Part shown: in pieces, positions 7,209 through 14,998 of the stretch
How the letters are laid out: the number at the start of each line of letters is the position of its first letter
How positions within the stretch are numbered: the first letter of the stretch is position 1
Source: a virus
IMG/VR virus record: IMGVR_UViG_3300025131_006154
Coordinates: 1-26,564 of that record
Direction: 5' to 3' (one strand)
DNA: 26,564 nucleotides
Program-made: the position numbers and the translations under genes
Notes under the pieces: model-generated
Told to the model about the DNA's origin: nothing
Databases searched by the model: none
The model's input: the letters and a program-made list of their open reading frames with translations, nothing else

Positions 7209-7359
7209 CCAGTCTCCAGGACACTATACACTTCAGAACAAATAATGTTACAAAAACGAGAACCCCCACTGTACCTGCAAACCAACTACCAATGGCTCCT
7301 AATGCAATAATAGGAAAGATCCAGTGATAGATAATTTCATAGCAGGTACTAACGGGCGA
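7138..7359 (-). CDS. possible small membrane ORF after the endolysin
   Basis: Between the endolysin and the nuclease, a minus-strand frame is open from 7359 to a TAG at 7138. It encodes about 40 mostly hydrophobic residues (HWIFPIIALGAIGSW, then GVLVFVTLFVLKCIVSW), enough for two membrane segments, followed by a basic tail. Its position right after an amidase suits a holin or similar lysis protein. The problem is the start: no ATG lies in frame, and the first standard start is a GTG at 7269, which would give 43 residues with one membrane segment and has only a weak ribosome binding site. It also overlaps the nuclease gene by 71 nt. Confidence 0.35.
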   Translation of the reverse strand, partial: SPVSTCYEIIYHWIFPIIALGAIGSWFAGTVGVLVFVTLFVLKCIVSWRLDEIRKSKVVTNRRRVPPETQEGP

Positions 7360-8017
7360 TCACCTTCTCGCGAAGTGTATTGGGATCAAATCTCTTCAAC
7401 GCCTCTCGGCTATTGGGTCCAAAGCTACCGTCAATAATATCCTTATAGTAGCCATGGTCTCTCAGTAACTGTTGGACGCGGATAGTCACCAGGTGGCGTA
7501 CCACCGCAAGGTCGACTCCCATCCCTGGACACTTCTTCTTGTACCTGACTGGACCCTTTCCAAGAATCATCATCCCTGGAGCCTCGCGGTGACCTCTGAC
7601 TCTCTTCGGAACGATCTTGAAGAGCAGACATAGTCTTGCTACATGTTTGATCATGGCTTCGAACTGAGCGGCTTGCGGGAGCTCACCTGTCTGGCCCCTA
7701 AAGGCCATAGTGACTCCGACGCCCTTCCCATTCTGTCCCTTTGTATGCCACGTGATATCGTTGTAGTTATTGCAGTGGTAGACTGTCCCGAGCTTCGTGA
7801 TGAAGTCGTGATAACAGAGACCGGGCGCTCCCTTCCTACTGATGTGATTGCCAGGACCTATACTGGAATGATATCGGGCGGTTTTGTCGGGGTCTTGATT
7901 GTTGGATGCAGTAGTGTGAATCCAGATATACTGGATGGCAGAAGAGTTGCGCTTACGCCACTTGCGGGCAGGGTGCTTGGTAATTGTTGCTCGAATATCG
8001 ATGGTCTCATTTGCCAT
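7349..8017 (-). CDS. N-acetylmuramoyl-L-alanine amidase endolysin
   Basis: Residues 25-165 form an Amidase_2 domain: IWIHTTAS with zinc ligand H34, RGHREAPG with H143 and KKKCPG with C163. This T7-lysozyme/PGRP-like fold cuts the amide bond between MurNAc and L-alanine in peptidoglycan. Residues 180-215 (LRDHGYYKDIIDGSFGPNSREAL) resemble a C-terminal peptidoglycan-binding repeat with the typical DGxFG core. No signal peptide is seen, so a holin would be needed. The start is ATG 8017, seven bases after GGAGG; a GTG two codons upstream is too close to that site. A good promoter lies immediately upstream. Confidence 0.92.
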   Translation of the reverse strand: MANETIDIRATITKHPARKWRKRNSSAIQYIWIHTTASNNQDPDKTARYHSSIGPGNHISRKGAPGLCYHDFITKLGTVYHCNNYNDITWHTKGQNGKGVGVTMAFRGQTGELPQAAQFEAMIKHVARLCLLFKIVPKRVRGHREAPGMMILGKGPVRYKKKCPGMGVDLAVVRHLVTIRVQQLLRDHGYYKDIIDGSFGPNSREALKRFDPNTLREKVIAR

Positions 8018-8035
8018 TGTCACGCCTCCAAACTT

Positions 8036-8064
8036 ATTCTACCCACTAGTAAACCTATTGTCTA
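8036..8064 (-). promoter_or_regulatory. sigma70-type promoter upstream of endolysin
   Basis: On the minus strand TAGACA (8059-8064, 5 of 6 to TTGACA) is followed by a 17-nt spacer and TAGAAT (8036-8041, 5 of 6 to TATAAT). Transcription would start about 10-15 nt before the endolysin ribosome binding site. The -35 box overlaps the last codons of the homing endonuclease gene, so the endolysin would not depend on read-through across it. Confidence 0.6.
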
Positions 8065-9182
8065 GCTTTTGCTTTCCGGTATTGTTTCTTCCGATATTCT
8101 CTCTGTTTTTGTAGTTCATTCTGGTGTCGATCAGATTTCAGATACTGTTGTCTTCGTTCACGTGTAAGGAGTTTTTGTTCTTGTTGATGTTCTCTTAACC
8201 TCAAAGTCGACTTGGTCAACATGCCACCATTCACTTTCCCGTCTTCGAGTTGTATTGTTCCGGGACCAGGACCCACCTCTTGAATCTTTTGGTCTACGAG
8301 ATCGACAGTCAGTTCCTCTTGGAATCCAATACGGATGAGATGAATGCCGAGTCGAGAACAAAGGTCTTCCTTTAACCGGTCAAGACCTTTGGCATGTTGA
8401 AAAGCCTCTTCCGACTTATGGAAATGAGAATTGAATCTAAAATGTTGTTCTCCGTCATACTCCCACCCTAAATTCAATTCAGGGACAAAGAAATCAAGCC
8501 TAAGTTTTTCCCCTACAAGGAATTGCTCCATCACTTTGTCAAATTTCTTATTAAGAAGATGGCCTAGTATCTCTTCTCCCCTAGACTTGCTTTTCTTGAT
8601 CTTTCTTGTCCATCCTCGGTAAGAACATGTACCTGATATCTGAGAAGGAGACGCGTTTAATTCAGTAGCAATATCAACGTAAGTAAACTTACCTAGAGAC
8701 GCCATAGATTCTATCGTATCTAGTTCTTTGTCAGTCCATCTACGGATAGACGAAGTAAGACCAAGCTGGATTAGCATGTAATGAATACCAGACTCTGTCT
8801 TGCTGAGAGCGATGGCCATTTCTTTATAAGAGGATCCAGAAAGTCGAAGTTGGATTAATTCGTTCTTCTCTAGATCAGTCCACCATTGGTCCTTCCCTAG
8901 CCCTAGGCTAGAAGCTTTAAATTGAATGGCGTCCTCTGATCGTTTGAGAGTTGTTCTCAATTCTTCATTAGATACAGAACTATAATGAGTCTTGAGAATA
9001 TGAATCTCTTCTGGAGACCAATAGTTCGCGTGAGTAGAAATTCCCTCTTGTTTGAGAATGCAATAAAGACTACCAACCGGCTTGTCAATCTCCCTTGCGA
9101 TTGTTGCGATTGGTTTGTCCCCGTAGTCTTCGAGGAGTTGATTAACTTGTTTTTGAGACCATCTTTTGTATTTGCTTTTCAT
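8055..9182 (-). CDS. EDxHD (Vsr-like) homing endonuclease with HTH repeats
   Basis: Four helix-turn-helix units of the same style stand in a row at about 5-47, 54-94, 100-140 and 148-192, each with a Trp-Ser/Thr start (RWSQKQ, YWSPEE, WWTDLE, RWTDKE). Residues 200-290 form a Vsr-like nuclease domain: D230-F-F-V-P, W240-E241-Y-D243-G-E-Q-H247 and D268 in LDRLKEDLC, ending in HLIRIGF. This is the EDxHD signature of phage homing endonucleases. The tail from 325 to 375 is a highly charged coiled coil (RERRQQYLKSDRHQN). ATG 9182 is chosen because it lies 4 nt after the upstream stop; the frame extends 22 codons further without a ribosome binding site. The intruder is free-standing, not in an intron that can be seen. 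Confidence 0.88.
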   Translation of the reverse strand: MKSKYKRWSQKQVNQLLEDYGDKPIATIAREIDKPVGSLYCILKQEGISTHANYWSPEEIHILKTHYSSVSNEELRTTLKRSEDAIQFKASSLGLGKDQWWTDLEKNELIQLRLSGSSYKEMAIALSKTESGIHYMLIQLGLTSSIRRWTDKELDTIESMASLGKFTYVDIATELNASPSQISGTCSYRGWTRKIKKSKSRGEEILGHLLNKKFDKVMEQFLVGEKLRLDFFVPELNLGWEYDGEQHFRFNSHFHKSEEAFQHAKGLDRLKEDLCSRLGIHLIRIGFQEELTVDLVDQKIQEVGPGPGTIQLEDGKVNGGMLTKSTLRLREHQQEQKLLTRERRQQYLKSDRHQNELQKQREYRKKQYRKAKARQ

Positions 9183-9186
9183 ATGG

Positions 9187-9606
9187 TTAACCCAACAGCA
9201 CAAATACAAGTCCCTTTGTAAGCGGAAAAGAATCATAAATTCGATCAAGTGCTTTTCTGCTTACAAGAGAGGCGCAGTCTACAATAATCATATCTACCTG
9301 TTTGCCACGAAATTTTTTGAGTGAGATAGATCGAGTATCACTTGTTCGACCATGACATTCGAGCGGACAAAGATTTTTATTCGGTGCGATAAAGACCGAA
9401 TTAGGATTCATAAATAATTTATTGGCTATCGTGGTATGACCAGATGAGCGAGGAAGTCTCAAATGGATTGTAAGGAATTCCTTTTTGAGAGATTTCTCGT
9501 CAAGGTGTTTAAAAAAGAAAGAGAAGGTAGGGTCGGTTTGTAAATCTCGGACATACTTGACCATATCTCGAATATAAATTTCAAACTTATCGCGTGGATC
9601 TGACAT
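9187..9606 (-). CDS. small P-loop-like protein with altered Walker A
   Basis: Residues 48-62 (HLRLPRSSGHTTIAN) look like a Walker A loop in which the key Lys of GKT is His58 (SGHTT). Residues 104-112 (VDMIIVDCA) resemble Walker B. At 139 residues the protein ends soon after a third strand (GLVFVLLG), much shorter than helicases or terminases, and its stop is 4 nt from the start of the homing endonuclease. It may be a complete small family or an ATPase truncated by the insertion. ATG 9606 has AGGAGA upstream. Nucleotide hydrolysis should not be assumed. Confidence 0.65.
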   Translation of the reverse strand: MSDPRDKFEIYIRDMVKYVRDLQTDPTFSFFFKHLDEKSLKKEFLTIHLRLPRSSGHTTIANKLFMNPNSVFIAPNKNLCPLECHGRTSDTRSISLKKFRGKQVDMIIVDCASLVSRKALDRIYDSFPLTKGLVFVLLG

Positions 9607-9649
9607 AGGAACATCTCCTGTTGGGCTTAACGTGCCCCTTGGCTACTGC

Positions 9650-9970
9650 CTAGTGAATTAGCGCTTGTACTCCCTCTGGAAGCGACTCGTTTTCATCGGG
9701 TGCCTTGTAGTTCTTCCAAGCATCTGGGAGGAGTGGGCTACCGTCGAGAATGCCCTTGATAGTGAGGAACGCCACAACGTCTTCGTGCCTTTCTCGTGGC
9801 TCGATCGTTTCTAGGTGACCTCCTGTCACTTCCTCTACATATATCTTTCCTGTGAGAGATAGATAGAATGCGAGGTATTCATGGACTCCATCCTTGGCAG
9901 TCGCTAGATGCAACATCCCCCCGTCCCCCTGTAACGGAAGGAGGAATCGGTTGGAGTTGACTATCTTCAT
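9650..9970 (-). CDS. unknown protein, 106 aa
   Basis: The product MKIVNSNRFLLPLQGDGG... has several likely beta strands (LAFYLSLTGKIYVEEV) and an acidic C-terminal third with Pro. No family was recognised. The ATG at 9970 overlaps the TGA of the upstream gene (ATGA), which supports the start and coupling. The 43-nt gap downstream of its stop contains only the leader and ribosome binding site of the next gene. Confidence 0.65.
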   Translation of the reverse strand: MKIVNSNRFLLPLQGDGGMLHLATAKDGVHEYLAFYLSLTGKIYVEEVTGGHLETIEPRERHEDVVAFLTIKGILDGSPLLPDAWKNYKAPDENESLPEGVQALIH

Positions 9971-10314
9971 ATAGCCTCCCCAGTCAAAGACTTCTTGGAA
10001 CCGTCTAAACGAGCGTTCTCGTCAATGAATTCGTCGAGCTTCTTGCTGCGGACATCCTGCTGGCCATAAATAACCTGCGGAATAATTACATCGCCACAGC
10101 GGATACACTTCATGACGTTGAAAGTAATACCATCATAGGGTGGCATACTCATCCCAACGGCAATGTTATGTACACGAGGAAACTGTTGGGCTACGATCTC
10201 CTGGAAGTAGGTAGAGCCACAGTCACACACGACCTTCTCTACTTCTGGTTTGCGAGTTGGAAAGGGGCTAAGTCCTTCCTTGTTAGTCGTCTCGTTCAGT
10301 TGTTTGATTGGCAT
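9967..10314 (-). CDS. zinc-ribbon protein, 115 aa
   Basis: Two knuckles, C30-D-C32-G and C70-I-R-C73-G, about 38 residues apart, form a likely zinc ribbon. Between them is a beta-rich stretch; the C-terminus is a charged helix. Such proteins bind nucleic acid or act as adaptors; the partner is unknown. It overlaps the small acidic gene upstream by 32 nt and the next gene by 4 nt. Confidence 0.65.
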   Translation of the reverse strand: MPIKQLNETTNKEGLSPFPTRKPEVEKVVCDCGSTYFQEIVAQQFPRVHNIAVGMSMPPYDGITFNVMKCIRCGDVIIPQVIYGQQDVRSKKLDEFIDENARLDGSKKSLTGEAI

Positions 10315-10423
10315 CTTCTTCCTCTTCCTCTGCTTCTGGTTGTTCTACGGGCTGTGGGGCTGTGTCGTCATCGTTGAGAATAAACTTCTTTTTCCCATCG
10401 CCATCAACAATTGTTAGTGACAT
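10283..10423 (-). CDS. small acidic protein, 46 aa
   Basis: ATG 10423 follows a strong ribosome binding site (aggagga) on the minus strand. The product begins MSLTIVDGDGKKKFILNDDD and then becomes Pro/Gln/Glu-rich with a run of acidic residues (EAEEEEEDANQ). The TAA stop is at 10283-10285. It overlaps the zinc-ribbon gene by 32 nt. Short acidic proteins are common phage host-takeover or DNA-mimic candidates, but no function is shown. Confidence 0.55.
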   Translation of the reverse strand: MSLTIVDGDGKKKFILNDDDTAPQPVEQPEAEEEEEDANQTTERDD

Positions 10424-10431
10424 GCTTCCTC

Positions 10432-11130
10432 CTAAAATTTACACTGAGGGCGCACAATGCACCCCTCACAGTGCTGACTAACAGAGGGGTAGTAGATACC
10501 AGCTACCATCCCCCTAGCAGCATGAAGGACCGCTTGCTCAGTCCTTGCTAGCTCCTGTTCTCTAATTCTATACCCAACTCTTGTCACTGAGTGGGGACTC
10601 AGACAATATCGAGAGTACCTCGTGGGCATCTGGTCAAAGACCTTGTTGAATGCCCAAACTTTAATATGGGTCAGCGTGTCCCGGTAGAGCCAATGACTGG
10701 CCGCGCTATTAATACTATCTATCCATCCAGAGTCAGTGAGCGTAATACTGTCATCTAACTCAATTATATCGATGATGTCATGGAACACAACCCCTACTCC
10801 GAGGGGTATCACCATAGGAACACTGACGATTACATGGTTGGGACCTATGATATAGATCTCATGGTACCACTTATAGAGACGAGATAGAAGAGAAATTCCC
10901 TCTCCCCATTCATCTGAACTACGAGCAAATACCTTGAGTTCTCGATTAAGCCAGGTACTCATGCGCCTCCATGGAGCATGGTGCTTCTTCTTTACCTGGT
11001 ACTGGAGAGCCAACTTGGTCACCCGATCAAACAGCTCTAGCTGAATGAACCGAGGTGTGAAATGCGAGAGCTTTGTCTTAGCCGGGCAGTCTAGGTAGGA
11101 AACAATCTGGCGTGCATCAAGTTCGACCAT
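10432..11130 (-). CDS. degenerate Cas4/RecB-like Fe-S protein
   Basis: The 232-residue product has one N-terminal Cys (SYLDC15P) and three at the C-terminus (C221-x2-C224-x5-C230), the layout of the Fe-S cluster in Cas4- and AddB-type nucleases. The middle has HDIID (D121) and LTDSGW (D133) where active relatives have GxxD and D/E-x-K; the catalytic Lys appears to be missing. A helix resembling the QLxxY motif follows (DTLTHIKVWAFNKVF). It may bind DNA ends without cutting. ATG 11130 overlaps the stop of the gene upstream (TAATG), so it is preferred over an earlier in-frame ATG. A second, intact member of this fold is encoded at 14999-15973. Confidence 0.65.
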   Translation of the reverse strand: MVELDARQIVSYLDCPAKTKLSHFTPRFIQLELFDRVTKLALQYQVKKKHHAPWRRMSTWLNRELKVFARSSDEWGEGISLLSRLYKWYHEIYIIGPNHVIVSVPMVIPLGVGVVFHDIIDIIELDDSITLTDSGWIDSINSAASHWLYRDTLTHIKVWAFNKVFDQMPTRYSRYCLSPHSVTRVGYRIREQELARTEQAVLHAARGMVAGIYYPSVSQHCEGCIVRPQCKF

Positions 11131-12092
11131 TAGAACACTACCGATAGACCAAGGCCACCACCCCATTCATTGGATAGTGGCTGATAGACAACAGTTGGTG
11201 TAATCCACAGGTTAGATATAAGAGGTAGCGGCTTGCCTACATTGTACATGACAGGAGAGATAGAGAGTGAGAGCTCATCGAGTCCCACTGCGCCAATCCC
11301 AACCCGGAGGAACCTCCATGTCATATCGTCTGCTGTCTTACCATAACTCATAACTGACACCCCCACTTCTACGTGGGGGACTACAGCTGGCTCTCCAGTT
11401 ACCACGAGTCCACCAAGTAGGTCTATGTGAGGGTTCCACCACCACATGTGTGGAGCCAACTCGTCAGTTTTAACAATCGAGAAACTAGTGAGAGAGAGTT
11501 TCTTCTCGTCCTTCCCCTCCTCGGAGAGCTCCCAAAGAGTGGCATAGTGGTTGTACCCTCCTCCTGGGAGTTTGCTTTCTACTACTGTTGCTCGGAATTT
11601 CTGATGGAGTCGATAGGATAGCGTCCCCTTGATGGCATCACCCGTGATAGTAATACGATGGTCCTTGTAGCTGTAGGACATGTTCTCAACGGGCAGATAC
11701 TTACCGTCCTTCTCGACAAAAATCTTGCCTTTCGGAAGGTCAACCTCGACCCTCTCAACAGAGTTCCTGTAAATTACACGGGTTCTCACCTTCACGTTCT
11801 TCTTCTCTATATCTAGTTTAGCTTGAAGCTCGGCTACCATCGTCAACGAAGCGCGTCTCTTGACTACCTCTTCATGCACCTCTTTTGCTAGCACCTCTAA
11901 TCTCTTGTTGGCATCAGCGATGGTCGTCTTACCACGGCCAATCGTCAAGTTGGCTTGCTGGAGTTCCACGCGAGAGGCTGACAGGAGAGATGCCTGGTCT
12001 TGTGAGATATTCCAGAAGTGAAAAGCGCCACCCGCTGACAGTGCCAGCAAGAGAACTAGTATGATATTGATGACGATGTGCCGAGGCTTCAT
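11130..12092 (-). CDS. membrane-anchored coiled-coil, beta-rich protein
   Basis: Residues 5-27 (HIVINIILVLLLALSAGGAF) are a signal anchor or signal peptide after a basic start. About residues 30-100 are a coiled coil (SRVELQQANLTIG, ANKRLEVLAKEVHEEVVKRR). The last 200 residues are beta-rich with many alternating hydrophobic strands. The protein ends in GGGLGLSVVF, a terminal Phe with alternating hydrophobic residues like the signal read by the outer-membrane BAM complex. It could be a spanin-like or other envelope protein; a membrane-linked tail component is also possible. The start is ATG 12092, 2 nt after the upstream stop. Confidence 0.6.
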   Translation of the reverse strand: MKPRHIVINIILVLLLALSAGGAFHFWNISQDQASLLSASRVELQQANLTIGRGKTTIADANKRLEVLAKEVHEEVVKRRASLTMVAELQAKLDIEKKNVKVRTRVIYRNSVERVEVDLPKGKIFVEKDGKYLPVENMSYSYKDHRITITGDAIKGTLSYRLHQKFRATVVESKLPGGGYNHYATLWELSEEGKDEKKLSLTSFSIVKTDELAPHMWWWNPHIDLLGGLVVTGEPAVVPHVEVGVSVMSYGKTADDMTWRFLRVGIGAVGLDELSLSISPVMYNVGKPLPLISNLWITPTVVYQPLSNEWGGGLGLSVVF

Positions 12093-12094
12093 CG

Positions 12095-12325
12095 CTAACC
12101 CACCATCCCTTGGCTATTCCATGCCGCGAAAGACGAATGTACTCCATGACAAGGTGGACCATTCTTGATCTTCATGACCGCACCACATGTACAGAGCGCT
12201 TCTTCGTCGCCGATGGCGTTGTTATCTTTATCGACATAGCGCTCTATCATTTCATTCTTCTCTGTCTCCCCACACGAGGGGCACACAAGATCGACATACC
12301 GATACACCTTCGTTGAACCATTCAT
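12095..12325 (-). CDS. zinc-ribbon protein, 76 aa
   Basis: C15-P-S-C18-G and C45-T-C47-G make a four-Cys zinc ribbon, with an acidic loop between them. The pattern is FmdB-like in size but the family is not certain. ATG 12325 shares its A with the primase TAA (TAATG), so it is probably translated with the primase-helicase. Nothing shows its target. Confidence 0.65.
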   Translation of the reverse strand: MNGSTKVYRYVDLVCPSCGETEKNEMIERYVDKDNNAIGDEEALCTCGAVMKIKNGPPCHGVHSSFAAWNSQGMVG

Positions 12326-14850
12326 TATTTAGCTCCCCATCCATCATCATTGGCCATCGAAGACGAAGATGTCCTCTGATAGTTCTTAGCATCTGATGCT
12401 ACCTGATGCTGTGGGACTGCACAGTAGTCGCTGCTCGGTGGCCAGAAGTCGTAGAAGAGTGTTCCCTTCTGTTCGGTGATCTTGTTCTTGTCAATGAGTA
12501 CCTCTACACGAGGAAGGACTACCGGCTCACCCTTCCAGTCTACACTATGGTGGCAGACAGAGAAACTCTCGGGTACATCTGTTACCTCAGAGTAAAGATG
12601 GGCAATGAAGTTGGTGTCGTACTCAATCTGTACCGACTCGGCGATGTTGTTTTTGGTCGGCTTGATGCCAGGAGCGATCTTCGTATATTCGACAGTCGAA
12701 AGGACCGGGATGTGTAGCCTAGTTGCCAAGTCCTTAACCGCTGAAGAGAGCTGCTTGATACGGACACGTTCATCCTTATTGGGAAAATCAGCCAGCTTGT
12801 GGAAGTTATCAAGAAAGTAAACCACTCGCTTATCAGGGTTGCGTTCCTGGTGGTACGCAATCAGGTTCTCAGCGAAGGCCAGTGAGGAGCCATGCGTCAC
12901 ATCTTTGATAATCAATCTCCCTTCGCGAGCTAGATCGGTCACGGCCTGATACCCAACGCTACGTCTTGCTTCTAGATTGGGTATGTGTTCCTTCCAGTAC
13001 TTCGGAGCGCGAACGTGGTTGATAGCGATCTCGTGACTTGCCTCCGCAATACAGACAAAGCGCGGTAGTAACTGAGCAAGAGTGTCGTCAATTGTATGGA
13101 AGATGACAATAGCGTCATCGTTGTTCGCAAGAATCTCATAAGCGAGCTTACACAAGAAAGAACTTTTACCAACATTAGGCTTTCCTCCAAACACCATGAA
13201 CGTGTCACGCCATTCACCCCGTAGCCATTCCCGTAGGGCACCCATGTCGGGACCAAGATCGAAACTACTATCTGTACCGTCGTTGTCCTCTTGCTCCTTC
13301 TTCTGTTCTTGGATGTCCTTCATGAATCCTTCTGAAGACATAGCATCTGAGTTGAACTGACGGTCGAACTCTTGTAGCTCTGCTTTTGCATGCATCATGA
13401 TTTGTTCGGCATCGATTGGGTTTTTGCCAATCTCGAACTTCATGCGACCAATAATCTCGTCACGGATTCTGCTACGCTCGCGGGCCTTCTTGTCTAGGAG
13501 AGCAGAGAGGTCTTCTGAGATAGCGCGGAAGGACATACCTGTGCGGTTAGCTAGCTGGCGTACCAGCTTCTCTCTAACAACTGCTGACTTCTCGTTCACG
13601 ATGAAGGGAATGACCGTCGCGCAGATTGATTCAGGTTCGGCATCCTCATCGAAGAGGTTCAGACGATACTGGAATGCAGACCATGTCCCGTTTGCCTTGA
13701 AGGCTTCGATGCCCTGTTCGTTGATCTGACTATCTGGGTCTTGGCCCTCTGGCATCTCCATGATACGGACGTTCAGGTCACGATGGCCAGCGAACTTAAC
13801 AAGGGCACCAGTCTCTTCGCCTCGTGCATTCTTTCCTAGGATCTTCTCCTTGCCAGCATGATCACCATCAAAGCAAATGATAATGTCATAGATGCCCAGC
13901 TTCTTGAGAAGAAGAACGTGGTCGTCTGTGACTGCTCCCCCTGCAATGGCAGCACAGTTACTTAGACCGTGGTGGCGGGCCGTAATGACATCAGCCTGGC
14001 CTTCAAAGAGATAGAGGGGAGGTGTGTCCTTCTTAGCTAGGTCGATGCCATACAGGCGACTACCCTTTTTGAAGATATTACACTTCATGCCAGTGACGCG
14101 ACGCTTCTTGTCTCTCTCTCCGAGAGTGTTGCGCTGGTTGTTATACTTGATAGCCTTCTTGTCACCCGCTGCCTTCTTCTCTTCGAAGTTGAGATCACGA
14201 GAAGTGAATCCAATAGGACGACCGTTCTCGTCACGCCAGGTGAAGATCATGTTCTCGGGAGTAAAGATGTCCTTGCGTCCCAAGTCGATCTCACCGAGGA
14301 ACTTAGCAGTGAAGCCATTAGAACGGAGGGCCTTGCTGAAGTCAGAGAACGAGGTCACTGTTCCTACACCATTCTCCTCCATCTTCTCGGGGTTCCAGCC
14401 ACGCTTGGTAGCTGCATCATTAAAGGTCTTGTACTTCTTATCCGTTAGATCTACTGATGTAATGAGGGCGGCGGCGAGACGATATGCACGGTATGTGTCA
14501 AGCTCATACACCTGTTCTGGTGTCATAGAACCGATCTCAATATCCACATCGTACTTCTCACAGAGATACTTGAGTGTGCCATCCACCCACTCCGGACCAA
14601 CTCGTGGTTTCTTTTCTAGGATAGCGACGGCATCGAAGATGTCCATGGATTTCCCACAGCCAAAGCAATGAACACGAGGGCTATCCGTATCTAGCCCAGC
14701 GATGCTGGCGGATGGGGTGCTATCTTCGTGGTCAGGGAATAGGCAGTTGAAGGTGTTGGTTGGATCGACGCCCAGCTTCTCAGCTAGGTATTCTGGTAGA
14801 AAAGGCTTAAGACGAGATACAGCCTCCTCGAAATTCTTGACGTTGCTCAT
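12325..14850 (-). CDS. bifunctional DNA primase-helicase
   Basis: The 841-residue protein joins a DnaG-type primase to a DnaB-like helicase, as in T7 gp4. Residues 36-66 hold the zinc-binding domain (C36, H41, C62, C65 in HCFGCG). The TOPRIM domain has E284-G and C327-F-D328-G-D330, preceded by a primase core at 180-260. The helicase domain follows a charged linker at 515-535: Walker A GGKPNVGKS (555-563), Walker B VVYFLDN (D681) and a RecA-like core to about 790. It makes RNA primers and unwinds the fork. ATG 14850 follows AGGAGGA. A promoter lies 20-50 nt upstream. The protein is longer than T7 gp4 (566 aa), with a Cys-poor C-terminal extension of unknown role. Confidence 0.95.
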   Translation of the reverse strand: MSNVKNFEEAVSRLKPFLPEYLAEKLGVDPTNTFNCLFPDHEDSTPSASIAGLDTDSPRVHCFGCGKSMDIFDAVAILEKKPRVGPEWVDGTLKYLCEKYDVDIEIGSMTPEQVYELDTYRAYRLAAALITSVDLTDKKYKTFNDAATKRGWNPEKMEENGVGTVTSFSDFSKALRSNGFTAKFLGEIDLGRKDIFTPENMIFTWRDENGRPIGFTSRDLNFEEKKAAGDKKAIKYNNQRNTLGERDKKRRVTGMKCNIFKKGSRLYGIDLAKKDTPPLYLFEGQADVITARHHGLSNCAAIAGGAVTDDHVLLLKKLGIYDIIICFDGDHAGKEKILGKNARGEETGALVKFAGHRDLNVRIMEMPEGQDPDSQINEQGIEAFKANGTWSAFQYRLNLFDEDAEPESICATVIPFIVNEKSAVVREKLVRQLANRTGMSFRAISEDLSALLDKKARERSRIRDEIIGRMKFEIGKNPIDAEQIMMHAKAELQEFDRQFNSDAMSSEGFMKDIQEQKKEQEDNDGTDSSFDLGPDMGALREWLRGEWRDTFMVFGGKPNVGKSSFLCKLAYEILANNDDAIVIFHTIDDTLAQLLPRFVCIAEASHEIAINHVRAPKYWKEHIPNLEARRSVGYQAVTDLAREGRLIIKDVTHGSSLAFAENLIAYHQERNPDKRVVYFLDNFHKLADFPNKDERVRIKQLSSAVKDLATRLHIPVLSTVEYTKIAPGIKPTKNNIAESVQIEYDTNFIAHLYSEVTDVPESFSVCHHSVDWKGEPVVLPRVEVLIDKNKITEQKGTLFYDFWPPSSDYCAVPQHQVASDAKNYQRTSSSSMANDDGWGAK

Positions 14851-14868
14851 GTTTCCTCCTGTCTGTCT

Positions 14869-14898
14869 GTAATATGGTCATTCTATGTCTGATGTCAA
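14869..14898 (-). promoter_or_regulatory. sigma70-type promoter upstream of primase-helicase
   Basis: On the minus strand a perfect TTGACA (14893-14898) is followed by an 18-nt spacer and TATTAC (14869-14874, 4 of 6 to TATAAT). The start of transcription would fall within about 10 nt of the ribosome binding site of the primase gene, leaving a very short leader. It lies in the 148-nt stretch 14851-14998, the longest gene-poor gap here, which otherwise shows only a weak GC-rich hairpin at 14941-14956. Confidence 0.55.
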
Positions 14899-14998
14899 GA
14901 GCCTACTACTTAACGTTCTCGAGTTTTGATGCTGGAACCTGGACCTGCGCTGGTCCTGCGATGAGATCTTGATGTTTGCCAAAACATACCTCACACCA

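Noticed and set aside
14024-14671. A 215-codon plus-strand open frame inside the primase-helicase gene
   Set aside because: It is antisense to the conserved zinc, primase and TOPRIM regions of the minus-strand gene, has serine/arginine-rich composition typical of shadow frames, and no ribosome binding site.
14941-14956. GGACC-tgcgct-GGTCC hairpin as a possible terminator after the Cas4-like gene
   Set aside because: The stem has 5 bp and no T tract follows on either strand, so it does not meet the pattern of an intrinsic terminator.
14910-14987. A 25-codon basic minus-strand frame in the gap before the primase gene
   Set aside because: Very short, only a weak GAGGT upstream, and nothing recognisable; it may be chance.
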